Below are positions 1-6,065 of a stretch of DNA of 12,086 nucleotides, in pieces; within the stretch, counting starts at the first letter, position 1, and the number at the start of each line of letters is the position of its first letter. Below the pieces are notes generated by a model that worked only from the letters and a program-made list of their open reading frames with translations, was not told the DNA's origin and made no database searches. Source of the stretch: Acidobacteriota bacterium (GTDB lineage Bacteria; Acidobacteriota; Vicinamibacteria; Marinacidobacterales; SMYC01). The translations under genes and the position numbers were made by a program. The stretch spans positions 1 to 12,086 of the forward strand of contig JAJCXL010000120.1 of NCBI GenBank assembly GCA_029263435.1, written 5' to 3'.

Positions 1-2262
1 TCGATCGTTCAGCTCTGGCAAGTCAACGATGAGGGCGGCTCCTTCTCGTTCTCCCGACCGAACTTCGAGGATATCCGTGACCGGAGCCGAAGCTTTGCGT
101 TGCTCGCTCGTTATCGATCGTCGTTGACGTCGGTCACCGGCGACTTTGAGCCGACGCGTGTCAACGTCGGCTTCGTGACGAAAGATTTTTTCGGTGTGCT
201 GGAAACGCCGCCGATGCTGGGCCGGACTTTCGTGGCGGAGGAGACCGAGCGGGGAGGTAGAGCGGCTTCAGTCGTCAGCTTTGGCTTCTGGCAGCGCTAT
301 CTGGGCGGCGTCGGTGAGCTGACGGACGTCCAAGTGACGCTCGGTGGTCGCAGCCATGCGGTGGTCGGTGTGATGCCGCCGTCGTTCGACTTGCCGACCG
401 ACGTTTCCGTATGGAGCTCGCTCGAAGTGACGGAGTCTGGCGAGGCGAGTCGTACTGCCCACAACGATCGCGTTATTGGGCGCCTCGCCCCCGGGGTGGC
501 GATCGATCGCGCGCGGGCCGAGGTGAGTGTCATCGCGAGAGAGCTCAGAAGCGAGCATGGAGACGACACGTGGATGGTGGACGCCTCCGTCGTAGCGCTC
601 CAGGAGCAGCTCGTTTCCGGGGTCAGGCCGGCGCTCATGGTGTTGTCCGGTGCGGTCGGCTTTCTCTTTCTCGTTGCTTGTGCGAACGTCGTGAACTTGC
701 AGCTCGCGCGGGTCGCGAGCCGTCACACCGAACTGTCCATCAGTGCCGCTCTAGGAGCGAGCCGGGTCCAGCTTCTTCGTCCGTTCCTGGCGGAGTCGAC
801 GCTTCTCGCGCTCGCCGGCGGCGCTTGGGGCACGATCGTTGCCTCTTGGGGAGTCCGCGCGCTTCTCGCTTTCGAGCCCGGTAATCTGCCCCGGGCTCAC
901 GACGTCGGCGTCGACGGCTCCGTATTGTTGTTCGCGCTCGGGGTGTCCGCGGCAGCCGCCTTCCTCCTGGCTCTCTCGGCGCTCGCCCGCGCATGGAAGA
1001 CGAATCTTCAGGATTCTCTTCGCGGCAAGACGAGAAGCTACGGCAGTGACCGAATACGAAGAACGCTCGTTGTCACCCAAGTGGGCTTGACGCTCGTCTT
1101 GCTGGTGGGGGCAGGCCTGTTGGGAAAGAGTCTGTGGCGCCTGCTCGACGTCGAGCCCGGCTTTCGGATTCAGCGGACTTTGGTGGTGGACTTGAACCAT
1201 GATGCACCGCGCTCCGGGGAACAACGGGCACAGCTCTCCCAGCTCCACAACGAGCTCCTCACTCGGATCGCGGCGCTCCCCGGTGTCCAGCGCGCGGGCG
1301 CCGTCGACCGGCTCCCGATGAGCACCGGGTACCGCAGCGGGCAGTTCTTGGTCGTCAAGCCAGGAGAGGCCCTGGAAACGTTCGAGGATTTCGCGAGACT
1401 CGCGAGAGATCCCGAGCGCCTCGGAGAGGCCGAGTACCGGGCCGCGACGTCGGACTATTTTCCCGCCGCCGGCATTCCGCTCCGCGAGGGAAGGCTGTTC
1501 GGCGAGAGTGACGGGCTCGACGCGCCGCACGTGGCTCTCATCAGTCAGTCGCTCGCCAAGGAGCGGTGGCCTCTAGGAGACGCTCTAGGTGCGTTCATCG
1601 AGTTTGGCAATATGGACGGTGACTTACGTCTGCTGCGGGTCGTCGGAATCGTCGGCGACGTGCGTCATGGCGGACTCGACGCGGAGCCGGCCCCGACGAT
1701 CTATGTCAACGCAAGACAGCGTCCACCCGCGAACGTCACCGTGGTTGTGGAAACGGACGCGGTGGCCGCGGCTGTCCCCGCGGTGCGCGCGGTCGTACGC
1801 GACCTCGCGCCGGAGATTCCCCCTCGGTTCCGGACGATGGGGGCGGTGGTGGACGACACGTTGAGCTCTCGGCGATTCAACTTGATCTTGGTCGGCGTCT
1901 TCGCCGCGTCGGCGCTCGGGCTCGCGCTCATGGGCGTCTACGGCGTCATCGCCTTAGGGGTGTCTCAGCGGGTACGAGAGCTCGGCCTTCGGATCGCTTT
2001 GGGCGCCAGCGAGGCCGACGTACTTCGGTTGATCGTCGGCCAGGGCTTGCGACTCACAGGCATAGGCGTCGCGTTCGGCACGGCGGTCGCACTGGGGCTC
2101 TCCCGCTTTCTCGAGAGCTTGTTGTTCGAGGTCGCCGCGATGGATCCGGCGACCGTGGCGGCGGTTGCCGTCCCTTTGACGCTTGCGGCGATGCTCGCGT
2201 GCTATGTCCCGGCGCGACGCGCGGCGCGCACGGATCCGATGGTGGCACTAAGAGAGGAATGA
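1..2262 (+). CDS. ABC transporter permease, ADOP/MacB-FtsX type, 5' partial
   Basis: The reading frame is open from base 1, so the gene begins upstream of the window. The TTG at 100 is not its start, because the codons before it encode a normal MacB periplasmic-core stretch (RPNFEDIRDRSRSF). About 753 residues are visible, against about 800 for the family, so only the first membrane helix and a little more are missing. The order is periplasmic core, a first FtsX domain (about 631-1000, ending in an ALGASRVQLL element), another membrane helix (about 1066-1130), a second periplasmic core (about 1140-1860) and a second FtsX domain (about 1870-2250) with RELGLRIALGAS and a terminal ARRAARTDPMVALREE. 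This duplicated layout without an ATPase domain is that of the acidobacterial duplicated orphan permeases (TIGR03434-like). It acts in the inner membrane, probably with an ATPase encoded elsewhere. The substrate is unknown; MacB relatives move peptides, lipoproteins or macrolides. Confidence 0.9.
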   Translation, partial: SIVQLWQVNDEGGSFSFSRPNFEDIRDRSRSFALLARYRSSLTSVTGDFEPTRVNVGFVTKDFFGVLETPPMLGRTFVAEETERGGRAASVVSFGFWQRYLGGVGELTDVQVTLGGRSHAVVGVMPPSFDLPTDVSVWSSLEVTESGEASRTAHNDRVIGRLAPGVAIDRARAEVSVIARELRSEHGDDTWMVDASVVALQEQLVSGVRPALMVLSGAVGFLFLVACANVVNLQLARVASRHTELSISAALGASRVQLLRPFLAESTLLALAGGAWGTIVASWGVRALLAFEPGNLPRAHDVGVDGSVLLFALGVSAAAAFLLALSALARAWKTNLQDSLRGKTRSYGSDRIRRTLVVTQVGLTLVLLVGAGLLGKSLWRLLDVEPGFRIQRTLVVDLNHDAPRSGEQRAQLSQLHNELLTRIAALPGVQRAGAVDRLPMSTGYRSGQFLVVKPGEALETFEDFARLARDPERLGEAEYRAATSDYFPAAGIPLREGRLFGESDGLDAPHVALISQSLAKERWPLGDALGAFIEFGNMDGDLRLLRVVGIVGDVRHGGLDAEPAPTIYVNARQRPPANVTVVVETDAVAAAVPAVRAVVRDLAPEIPPRFRTMGAVVDDTLSSRRFNLILVGVFAASALGLALMGVYGVIALGVSQRVRELGLRIALGASEADVLRLIVGQGLRLTGIGVAFGTAVALGLSRFLESLLFEVAAMDPATVAAVAVPLTLAAMLACYVPARRAARTDPMVALREE

Positions 2263-2297
2263 GCTCGCTGGCATCTCGGAATCGTTGGGGCGGGTGG

Positions 2298-2373
2298 TTA
2301 GGGAAACTCGAGCGGCTGAAGAGAGGTAGAAAAAGTCAGGGAAACTCGAGCGGCTCAGGGGAAGTAAACAAAG
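2298..2373. repeat. Tandem duplication, 2 x 38 bp, copying a gene's 3' end
   Basis: Units 2298-2335 and 2336-2373 abut exactly and match at 31 of 38 positions, including 17 identical bases in a row (2301-2317 and 2339-2355). Unit two contains the last codons and TGA stop of the minus-strand gene ending at 2336 (...PLEFP*). Unit one, read on the minus strand, also ends ...STSLQPLEFP followed by TAA. The stretch is therefore a second, diverged copy of the protein tail lying past the real stop. The period is not a multiple of three, so read-through would not continue in the tail frame. Confidence 0.8.
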
Positions 2374-3049
2374 CATCGGGAATGGTCGTGCCGATATAGA
2401 TGTTCTCGAACCGGATGACCTCGTCGTTTCCCGCCCGCTCGGTAGCGAGGAGCAACCCACCGTGCCGGTGCCAGCGGCGCCAAAGGTAGTCGCCTTCGAA
2501 GCCGCTCGCCAGCGTGAACGTCCACCGGTCCATTCTTCGAGTCTCCCGGTTCACATAGGCGAGGTAGATGTCTCCCGGCGAGGCATCGGCGTCCGCGAAC
2601 GTGACCTGGATCTTGTCGTAGACGACGTCGTCGACCGTCTCCTCGCCTTCATGCGCAAGCACGACCCCTTCGTCGCGCCATTTGAACGGCATCAAGAACC
2701 AATAGGTCTCCCCCTTCCACATCGCATAGGTGCGGTTCAAATATTCCGACAGCTCGGCGCCCCGCAGCGGCCGGCCTTCGAGAAGTGCTTTACCTTGTTT
2801 GGTCTTGATGTTCATGAGCACGACGTAGGGAACCCCGGACGCGTCTCTCGACTCCACCCGAAGCCGACCCGTCCACCGGTCCCATGTGAACTGAGGCTCT
2901 CGGTCGCCGCGAACGAAGGTGAAGCGAATGAATCGTGCCTCGTCCCAATTGGTCCGGCCGCCGAGCGCCTCCACCATTTCGGTCTCGACCGCGAGCGCGC
3001 GCTCGTCCGCGGGAGTCACCAAAGCGAGGAGTAACAGCGTCTCCAACAT
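2336..3049 (-). CDS. Exported DUF6503-like protein of unknown function
   Basis: This is a 237-residue protein starting at ATG 3049-3047; no good Shine-Dalgarno sequence is visible. The N terminus (MLETLLLLALVTPA) looks like a short signal peptide, so export is likely. The body is a run of beta-strand-like segments with WDEARFIRFTF (35-45), TWDRWTGRLRVESRD (55-69), YWFLMPFKWRDEGV (116-129), YDKIQVTF (144-151) and SPGDIYLAYVNRETRRMDRW (157-176). This pattern resembles the DUF6503 family of secreted or lipid-carrier-like beta proteins; that assignment is from memory of the family pattern. No catalytic motif is visible and there is no lipobox cysteine. It is divergent from the ECF sigma gene with an 83-bp shared upstream region, so co-regulation is possible but unproven. 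Its 3' end is tandemly duplicated just downstream. Confidence 0.75.
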   Translation of the reverse strand: MLETLLLLALVTPADERALAVETEMVEALGGRTNWDEARFIRFTFVRGDREPQFTWDRWTGRLRVESRDASGVPYVVLMNIKTKQGKALLEGRPLRGAELSEYLNRTYAMWKGETYWFLMPFKWRDEGVVLAHEGEETVDDVVYDKIQVTFADADASPGDIYLAYVNRETRRMDRWTFTLASGFEGDYLWRRWHRHGGLLLATERAGNDEVIRFENIYIGTTIPDALFTSPEPLEFP

Positions 3050-3093
3050 GGGGGGATCATACTCTCAGTCGTCTTTTCGGGCTGCCGGCGGTC

Positions 3094-3121
3094 TTGCGAC
3101 GATTCCGGCTGCCGCGATATT
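3094..3121 (+). promoter_or_regulatory. Weak candidate sigma-70-like promoter for the ECF sigma gene
   Basis: TTGCGA (3094-3099) and GATATT (3116-3121) are spaced by 16 bp; each matches its consensus box at four of six positions. Transcription would start only a few bases before the ATG at 3133, giving a nearly leaderless message. That fits the lack of a clear Shine-Dalgarno sequence. The evidence is sequence match only, in a short divergent intergenic region. Confidence 0.3.
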
Positions 3122-3132
3122 CTGCCGACCGG

Positions 3133-3702
3133 ATGAGTGAGCCGGGCGAGATCACGCAGTTGCTCCACGCTTATGCGGGGGGCGATCGCGGTGCGTTCGA
3201 CCAACTCGTACCCCTCGTCTATGAAGAGCTCCGGAGGATCGCACGCAATCATCTTCGCCGCACGCAACGCGGTGCCACCTTGGACACCACCGGGCTGGTG
3301 CACGAAGCCTATATGAAGCTCGCTGGCCAGAAAGGCATGCGCGTCGAGGACCGGGGCCACTTTCTCGCCATCGCAGCCTGCGCGATGCGGCAAGTCGTCA
3401 TCAGTCGTGCTCGGGCTCGGCTCGCGGATAAACGCGGCGGCGGTGAAGTGCCCGTCACTCTCGATGAAGAGCGCGTCGGAGGCGACGAGCAAGCGGAGTA
3501 TCTCTTGGACCTAGACCGCGCGCTCACCCTCCTGCGCGAGCGGGATGAGCGCCTCGCTCGCACCGTCGAGTGTCGTTTCTTCGCCGGCTTGAGTGAAGAA
3601 GAGACCGCCCAAGCTCTTGGCGTTTCCCTGCGTACGGCGCAACGCAACTGGATGCGCGCGCGCGCCTGGATCAAGGCCGAGCTGACCGCCGAGCCTCTTT
3701 AG
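3133..3702 (+). CDS. ECF sigma factor, TIGR02999/Sig-70_X6 type
   Basis: This 189-residue alternative sigma factor would direct RNA polymerase to a specific regulon. The ATG at 3133 was chosen because family similarity begins right after it (ITQLLHAYAGGDRGAFDQLVPLVYEELRRIA). The longer open frame from 2935 runs through the divergent upstream region and the start of the opposite gene. Region 2 spans about residues 5-95, with the family-typical TTGLVHEAYMKLA (52-64) and HFLAIAACAMRQVVISRAR (76-94). Region 4 spans about 125-182, ending in the helix-turn-helix GVSLRTAQRNWMRARAWI (163-180). Members of this group often lie directly before a Ser/Thr kinase gene; here none follows and no anti-sigma gene is adjacent. 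Its TAG stop coincides with the first bases of a palindromic element. Without that TAG the C terminus would run on, though the length is normal for the family. Confidence 0.9.
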   Translation: MSEPGEITQLLHAYAGGDRGAFDQLVPLVYEELRRIARNHLRRTQRGATLDTTGLVHEAYMKLAGQKGMRVEDRGHFLAIAACAMRQVVISRARARLADKRGGGEVPVTLDEERVGGDEQAEYLLDLDRALTLLRERDERLARTVECRFFAGLSEEETAQALGVSLRTAQRNWMRARAWIKAELTAEPL

Positions 3703-3872
3703 CAGCCCGTGGTGAAAGTGCGGCTGCATTCGAGGGGCGATGCATCCCGGCTGACTGCGTTGCTCCTCCCTCAAATATGCCCAATATTCTCGAGCAGTCG
3801 CGGAGTCGCGCCTTGTCAGCCGGGCGCCTCGACCCTCTCGGTGCGACGCCCCACTTTCACCACGGACTGCTA
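3700..3872. repeat. Palindromic repeat element A, about 173 bp, MITE- or REP-like
   Basis: Arms 3700-3724 and 3848-3872 are inverted repeats matching at 23 of 25 positions, with ends TAGCAG and CTGCTA. A second inner pair, CCCGGCTGAC and GTCAGCCGGG, lies about 20 bp further in at 3746-3755 and 3815-3824. The middle is a short AT-rich core (AAATATGCCCAATATT). No open reading frame in it looks like protein. It could fold into a long hairpin on either strand and so probably stops transcription from both convergent genes. No transposase lies between the arms, so it would be non-autonomous if mobile. The family name is not recognised. Confidence 0.7.
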
Positions 3873-4036
3873 GTCCCCTGCATCAGTGAATCGTTGCATA
3901 AGTCTCGAGGTCATTTTGGGTGCTGGCGAGACGTGCCGACGAAGACATATTGGGCATATTTTGAGAAGGCGCAACGAAGCCAGCGCGCAAAAGGGCCCGA
4001 GAATTATGTAACGTATTACTGATGCAGGGGACTAGC
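3869..4036. repeat. Palindromic repeat element B, about 168 bp
   Basis: The 19-bp arms 3869-3887 (GCTAGTCCCCTGCATCAGT) and 4018-4036 are perfect inverted repeats. Symmetry continues inward imperfectly for about 45 bp: CGTTGCATAAGTCTCG on the left matches CGTTACATAATTCTCG on the right strand, and GTGCTGGC matches GCGCTGGC. The element overlaps element A by four bases (GCTA) and ends 3 bp before the stop of the symporter gene. Its centre carries the core found in element A, in the opposite orientation. With A it accounts for the whole 337-bp gap 3703-4039, in which I see no gene. Confidence 0.75.
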
Positions 4037-4039
4037 GAA

Positions 4040-5656
4040 TCAAAATCGCAGCGGCGAGAAGTACAAGAGGATCAAGGCAAGGATCGCAACGACGACGACG
4101 GAGTGCGCCACGTCGGTCCAATCCCAGGTCGAGCGTGACGCTTGACGCTCAGCCGACACCGTCGTCTGATAGGTCAGCCCATCGAGGCTCTCGGCTGGAG
4201 GCGGACGCGTCATGAGACTGACGCCGACGAGCAACACGACACAAACCCCGAACAAGAACACGCAGAAGTGAAGAAAGTTGATGTCGGCGAACGTGAAGAG
4301 CCACCCCTCGAGCGCTTCCTTATTGATCTCCGCGACGAGGCGCCCCATGCCGAGGATGAAGCCGACGATGAGACAGGTCAGCGCGCCTTTGGCGTTGATG
4401 CGTTTGGAGAACAAGCCCAGGAAGAACACCGCCGCGATCGGAGGGGCGAGATAGGCCTGCACGCTCTGAAGGTACGTGTAGAGCTGGCCCGAAAGGCTCC
4501 GCAAGACCGGAATCCACGCGATGCCGGTCACGACGAGGAGCGCGGTGGCCAGCTTCCCCACCACGACGAGACGACGCTCCGATGCGTCCGGACGAATCTT
4601 CTTATAGATGTCCATCGTGAAGAGGGTCGACGAGGAGTTGAACACGGCCGCGAGCGAGCTCATCAAGGCGGCCAGCAACCCACCCGCGACAAGGCCTCGG
4701 ACCCCCGCCGGCAGGATCGCGCCGACCAGGGCGGGAAACGCTTGATCCGCATCGCCTAGCTCGATCTGACCATCTTTGGCGAGAGCGTAGGCAATGACGC
4801 CGGTGAGCAGGAAGATGAAAAACGGCGCGAGCTTCAAATAGGCCGCGAAGATCGTGCCACGTCTCGCCGCGCGCTCGTCTTTCGCCGCGAGCACGCGCTG
4901 GACGATGTATTGATCCGTGCACCAATACCAGAGTCCGACGATCGGTGGCGCGAAGATCATGCCCGTCCACGGAAACTCGGGATGGTTCGCAGGAAGAAAC
5001 ATGTTGAAGTGATCCGGGCCCGCGACCTCGATCAATCGGCTCCAGCCGCCAATCTTGGCCAGCCCGACGAGCGTCACGGTGGCGGAGCCGAAAAAGAGCA
5101 CCACCGCCTGAACGGCCTCGGTGTAGACCACTGCCCGGAGACCGCCGAGCACGGTGTAGATGCCGGTGAGAATGACCACCGTGAGCGCGCCGGTCCAAAA
5201 CTCCACGCCCATGAGAGTTTGAAAAACCACCGCACCGGCGTAGATCGTCACCGAGATCTTGGTGAGCACATAGGCGATGAGCGCGGTGACGGATAAGAGC
5301 CACCGAGCGGCGGGGCTATAGCGTCGCTCCAGAAACTCCGGCATCGTGAAGACGCGGGCTCTCATGTAGAACGGCACGAAGACCCAGCCCAGAAGCAGCA
5401 CGAGCCAAGAGTGAAGCTCGTAATGGCCCATGACGACGCCGCTCTGCGCGCCCGTGCCCGCGAGCCCCACGATGTGCTCCGAGCCGATATTGGAAGCGAA
5501 GATCGACGCTCCGATCACGAACCAACCAACGTGTCGCCCGGCGAGAAAGTAGTCTGCGGAGGACTCCGGCCGCTTGCGGATGACCCACCCCGCCACGCCG
5601 AGCAGGACGAGGAAGTAGAGACCGACGACAATCCAATCGAGGGTGGTGAAGGTCAT
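4040..5656 (-). CDS. SGLT-type sodium/sugar symporter (SSS family)
   Basis: This 538-residue inner-membrane protein has many hydrophobic helices, close in length to bacterial vSGLT (about 540). Signature segments resemble animal SGLT proteins closely: SNIGSEHIVGLAGTG (55-69), the SSS signature around GIYTVLGGLRAVVYTE (165-180), WYWCTDQYIVQRVLAAK (243-259), MSSLAAVFNSSSTLFTMDIY (332-351) and YLQSVQAYLAPPIAAVF (395-411). By family alignment from memory, H61, E80 and Q397 sit where SGLT1 contacts sugar, and the serines at 333-334 where it holds sodium. Sodium-driven uptake of glucose, galactose or a similar polyol is therefore likely, but the exact substrate is inferred. It starts at ATG 5656 with AGGAG close upstream. 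It is divergent from the MerT-like operon across only 45 bp, which contains a shared dyad. Confidence 0.9.
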   Translation of the reverse strand: MTFTTLDWIVVGLYFLVLLGVAGWVIRKRPESSADYFLAGRHVGWFVIGASIFASNIGSEHIVGLAGTGAQSGVVMGHYELHSWLVLLLGWVFVPFYMRARVFTMPEFLERRYSPAARWLLSVTALIAYVLTKISVTIYAGAVVFQTLMGVEFWTGALTVVILTGIYTVLGGLRAVVYTEAVQAVVLFFGSATVTLVGLAKIGGWSRLIEVAGPDHFNMFLPANHPEFPWTGMIFAPPIVGLWYWCTDQYIVQRVLAAKDERAARRGTIFAAYLKLAPFFIFLLTGVIAYALAKDGQIELGDADQAFPALVGAILPAGVRGLVAGGLLAALMSSLAAVFNSSSTLFTMDIYKKIRPDASERRLVVVGKLATALLVVTGIAWIPVLRSLSGQLYTYLQSVQAYLAPPIAAVFFLGLFSKRINAKGALTCLIVGFILGMGRLVAEINKEALEGWLFTFADINFLHFCVFLFGVCVVLLVGVSLMTRPPPAESLDGLTYQTTVSAERQASRSTWDWTDVAHSVVVVAILALILLYFSPLRF

Positions 5657-5674
5657 GACTCCTGGCTGCGCACC

Positions 5675-5703
5675 TTAACAGAAAATCTGTTCCAGGCTAG
5701 AAT
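5675..5703 (+). promoter_or_regulatory. Candidate promoter of the MerT-like/selenoprotein operon
   Basis: TTAACA (5675-5680) and TAGAAT (5698-5703) each match a sigma-70 box at five of six positions and are separated by exactly 17 bp. The -10 box overlaps the ATG at 5702, so transcription would start near 5709-5711. That points to translation from the in-frame GTG at 5711 on a leaderless message, or to a different promoter. Assigned by sequence match only. Confidence 0.5.
5677..5691. promoter_or_regulatory. Candidate operator dyad AACAGA-AAA-TCTGTT
   Basis: This is a perfect 6-bp inverted repeat with a 3-bp spacer, lying inside the spacer of the candidate promoter and in the only intergenic DNA between two divergent genes. 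A dimeric regulator bound here would affect the MerT-like operon and perhaps the symporter. No regulator gene is adjacent. The -35/-10 spacing is normal (17 bp), unlike the stretched 19-20 bp of MerR-activated promoters, so repression is the simpler guess. Confidence 0.4.
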
Positions 5704-6061
5704 GGGCGTCGTGGAAGGCACATCCTCGAAGTGGAGCGGGTTTGGAGCGCTCGGCGCGGCGCTGGGCGTCGCTTTCAGCTGGCTGTGCTGTCTTCCATTT
5801 GCCGCCGCGCTCGGCGCGGGCGTCGCTGCGGCAGGCTCCGTATTGACACCGTTTCAGCCCATCATGGCGCTCGCCAGCCTCGGCTTGTTGGCAGTGACAC
5901 TCGTTCAAACCATTCGCGCACCCCGCTGCGCCGACGGCATTTCTTGCTCGCCTTCGGTCTCACGCCGCCGGTGGCTGTTTCTCGCAGCAGTGACCGTGGC
6001 CACGTTGCTGCTCATCACACTCCCCATGTGGAGTGCCACGCTCATCTACTGGACATTGTAG
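5702..6061 (+). CDS. MerT-like mercuric/metal ion transport membrane protein
   Basis: The product has 119 residues from ATG 5702, or 116 from GTG 5711, which is the usual MerT length. It has three hydrophobic segments: about 13-45, 52-70 and 91-116. It keeps the four MerT cysteines: an adjacent pair in the first helix (SWLCCLPF, C29-C30) and C76 and C82 in the loop before the third helix. In MerT these pass Hg(II) from the periplasm across the inner membrane. GSVLTPFQPIMALASLGLLA also matches the MerT second-helix pattern. No MerP, MerA, MerB or MerR gene is visible nearby, so the true ion is uncertain. It is followed after 4 bp by a thioredoxin-like gene with an in-frame UGA, and the two are almost certainly co-transcribed. 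Confidence 0.72.
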   Translation: MGVVEGTSSKWSGFGALGAALGVAFSWLCCLPFAAALGAGVAAAGSVLTPFQPIMALASLGLLAVTLVQTIRAPRCADGISCSPSVSRRRWLFLAAVTVATLLLITLPMWSATLIYWTL

Positions 6062-6065
6062 AGGC

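Noticed and set aside
2935..3132. N-terminal extension of the ECF sigma factor
   Set aside because: The extra 66 residues are rich in arginine and proline, cross the divergent promoter region and antisense the neighbouring gene. Family similarity starts at ATG 3133.
3777..4022. 81-codon open frame on the plus strand
   Set aside because: It lies within the two palindromic elements, has no protein-like pattern and no ribosome binding site.
3700..4036. CRISPR array or insertion sequence
   Set aside because: There are no regularly spaced direct repeats and no transposase reading frame; the structure is two palindromes.
5411..5701. Upstream extension of the MerT-like frame
   Set aside because: It is antisense to the symporter gene, is rich in charged residues and lacks membrane character.
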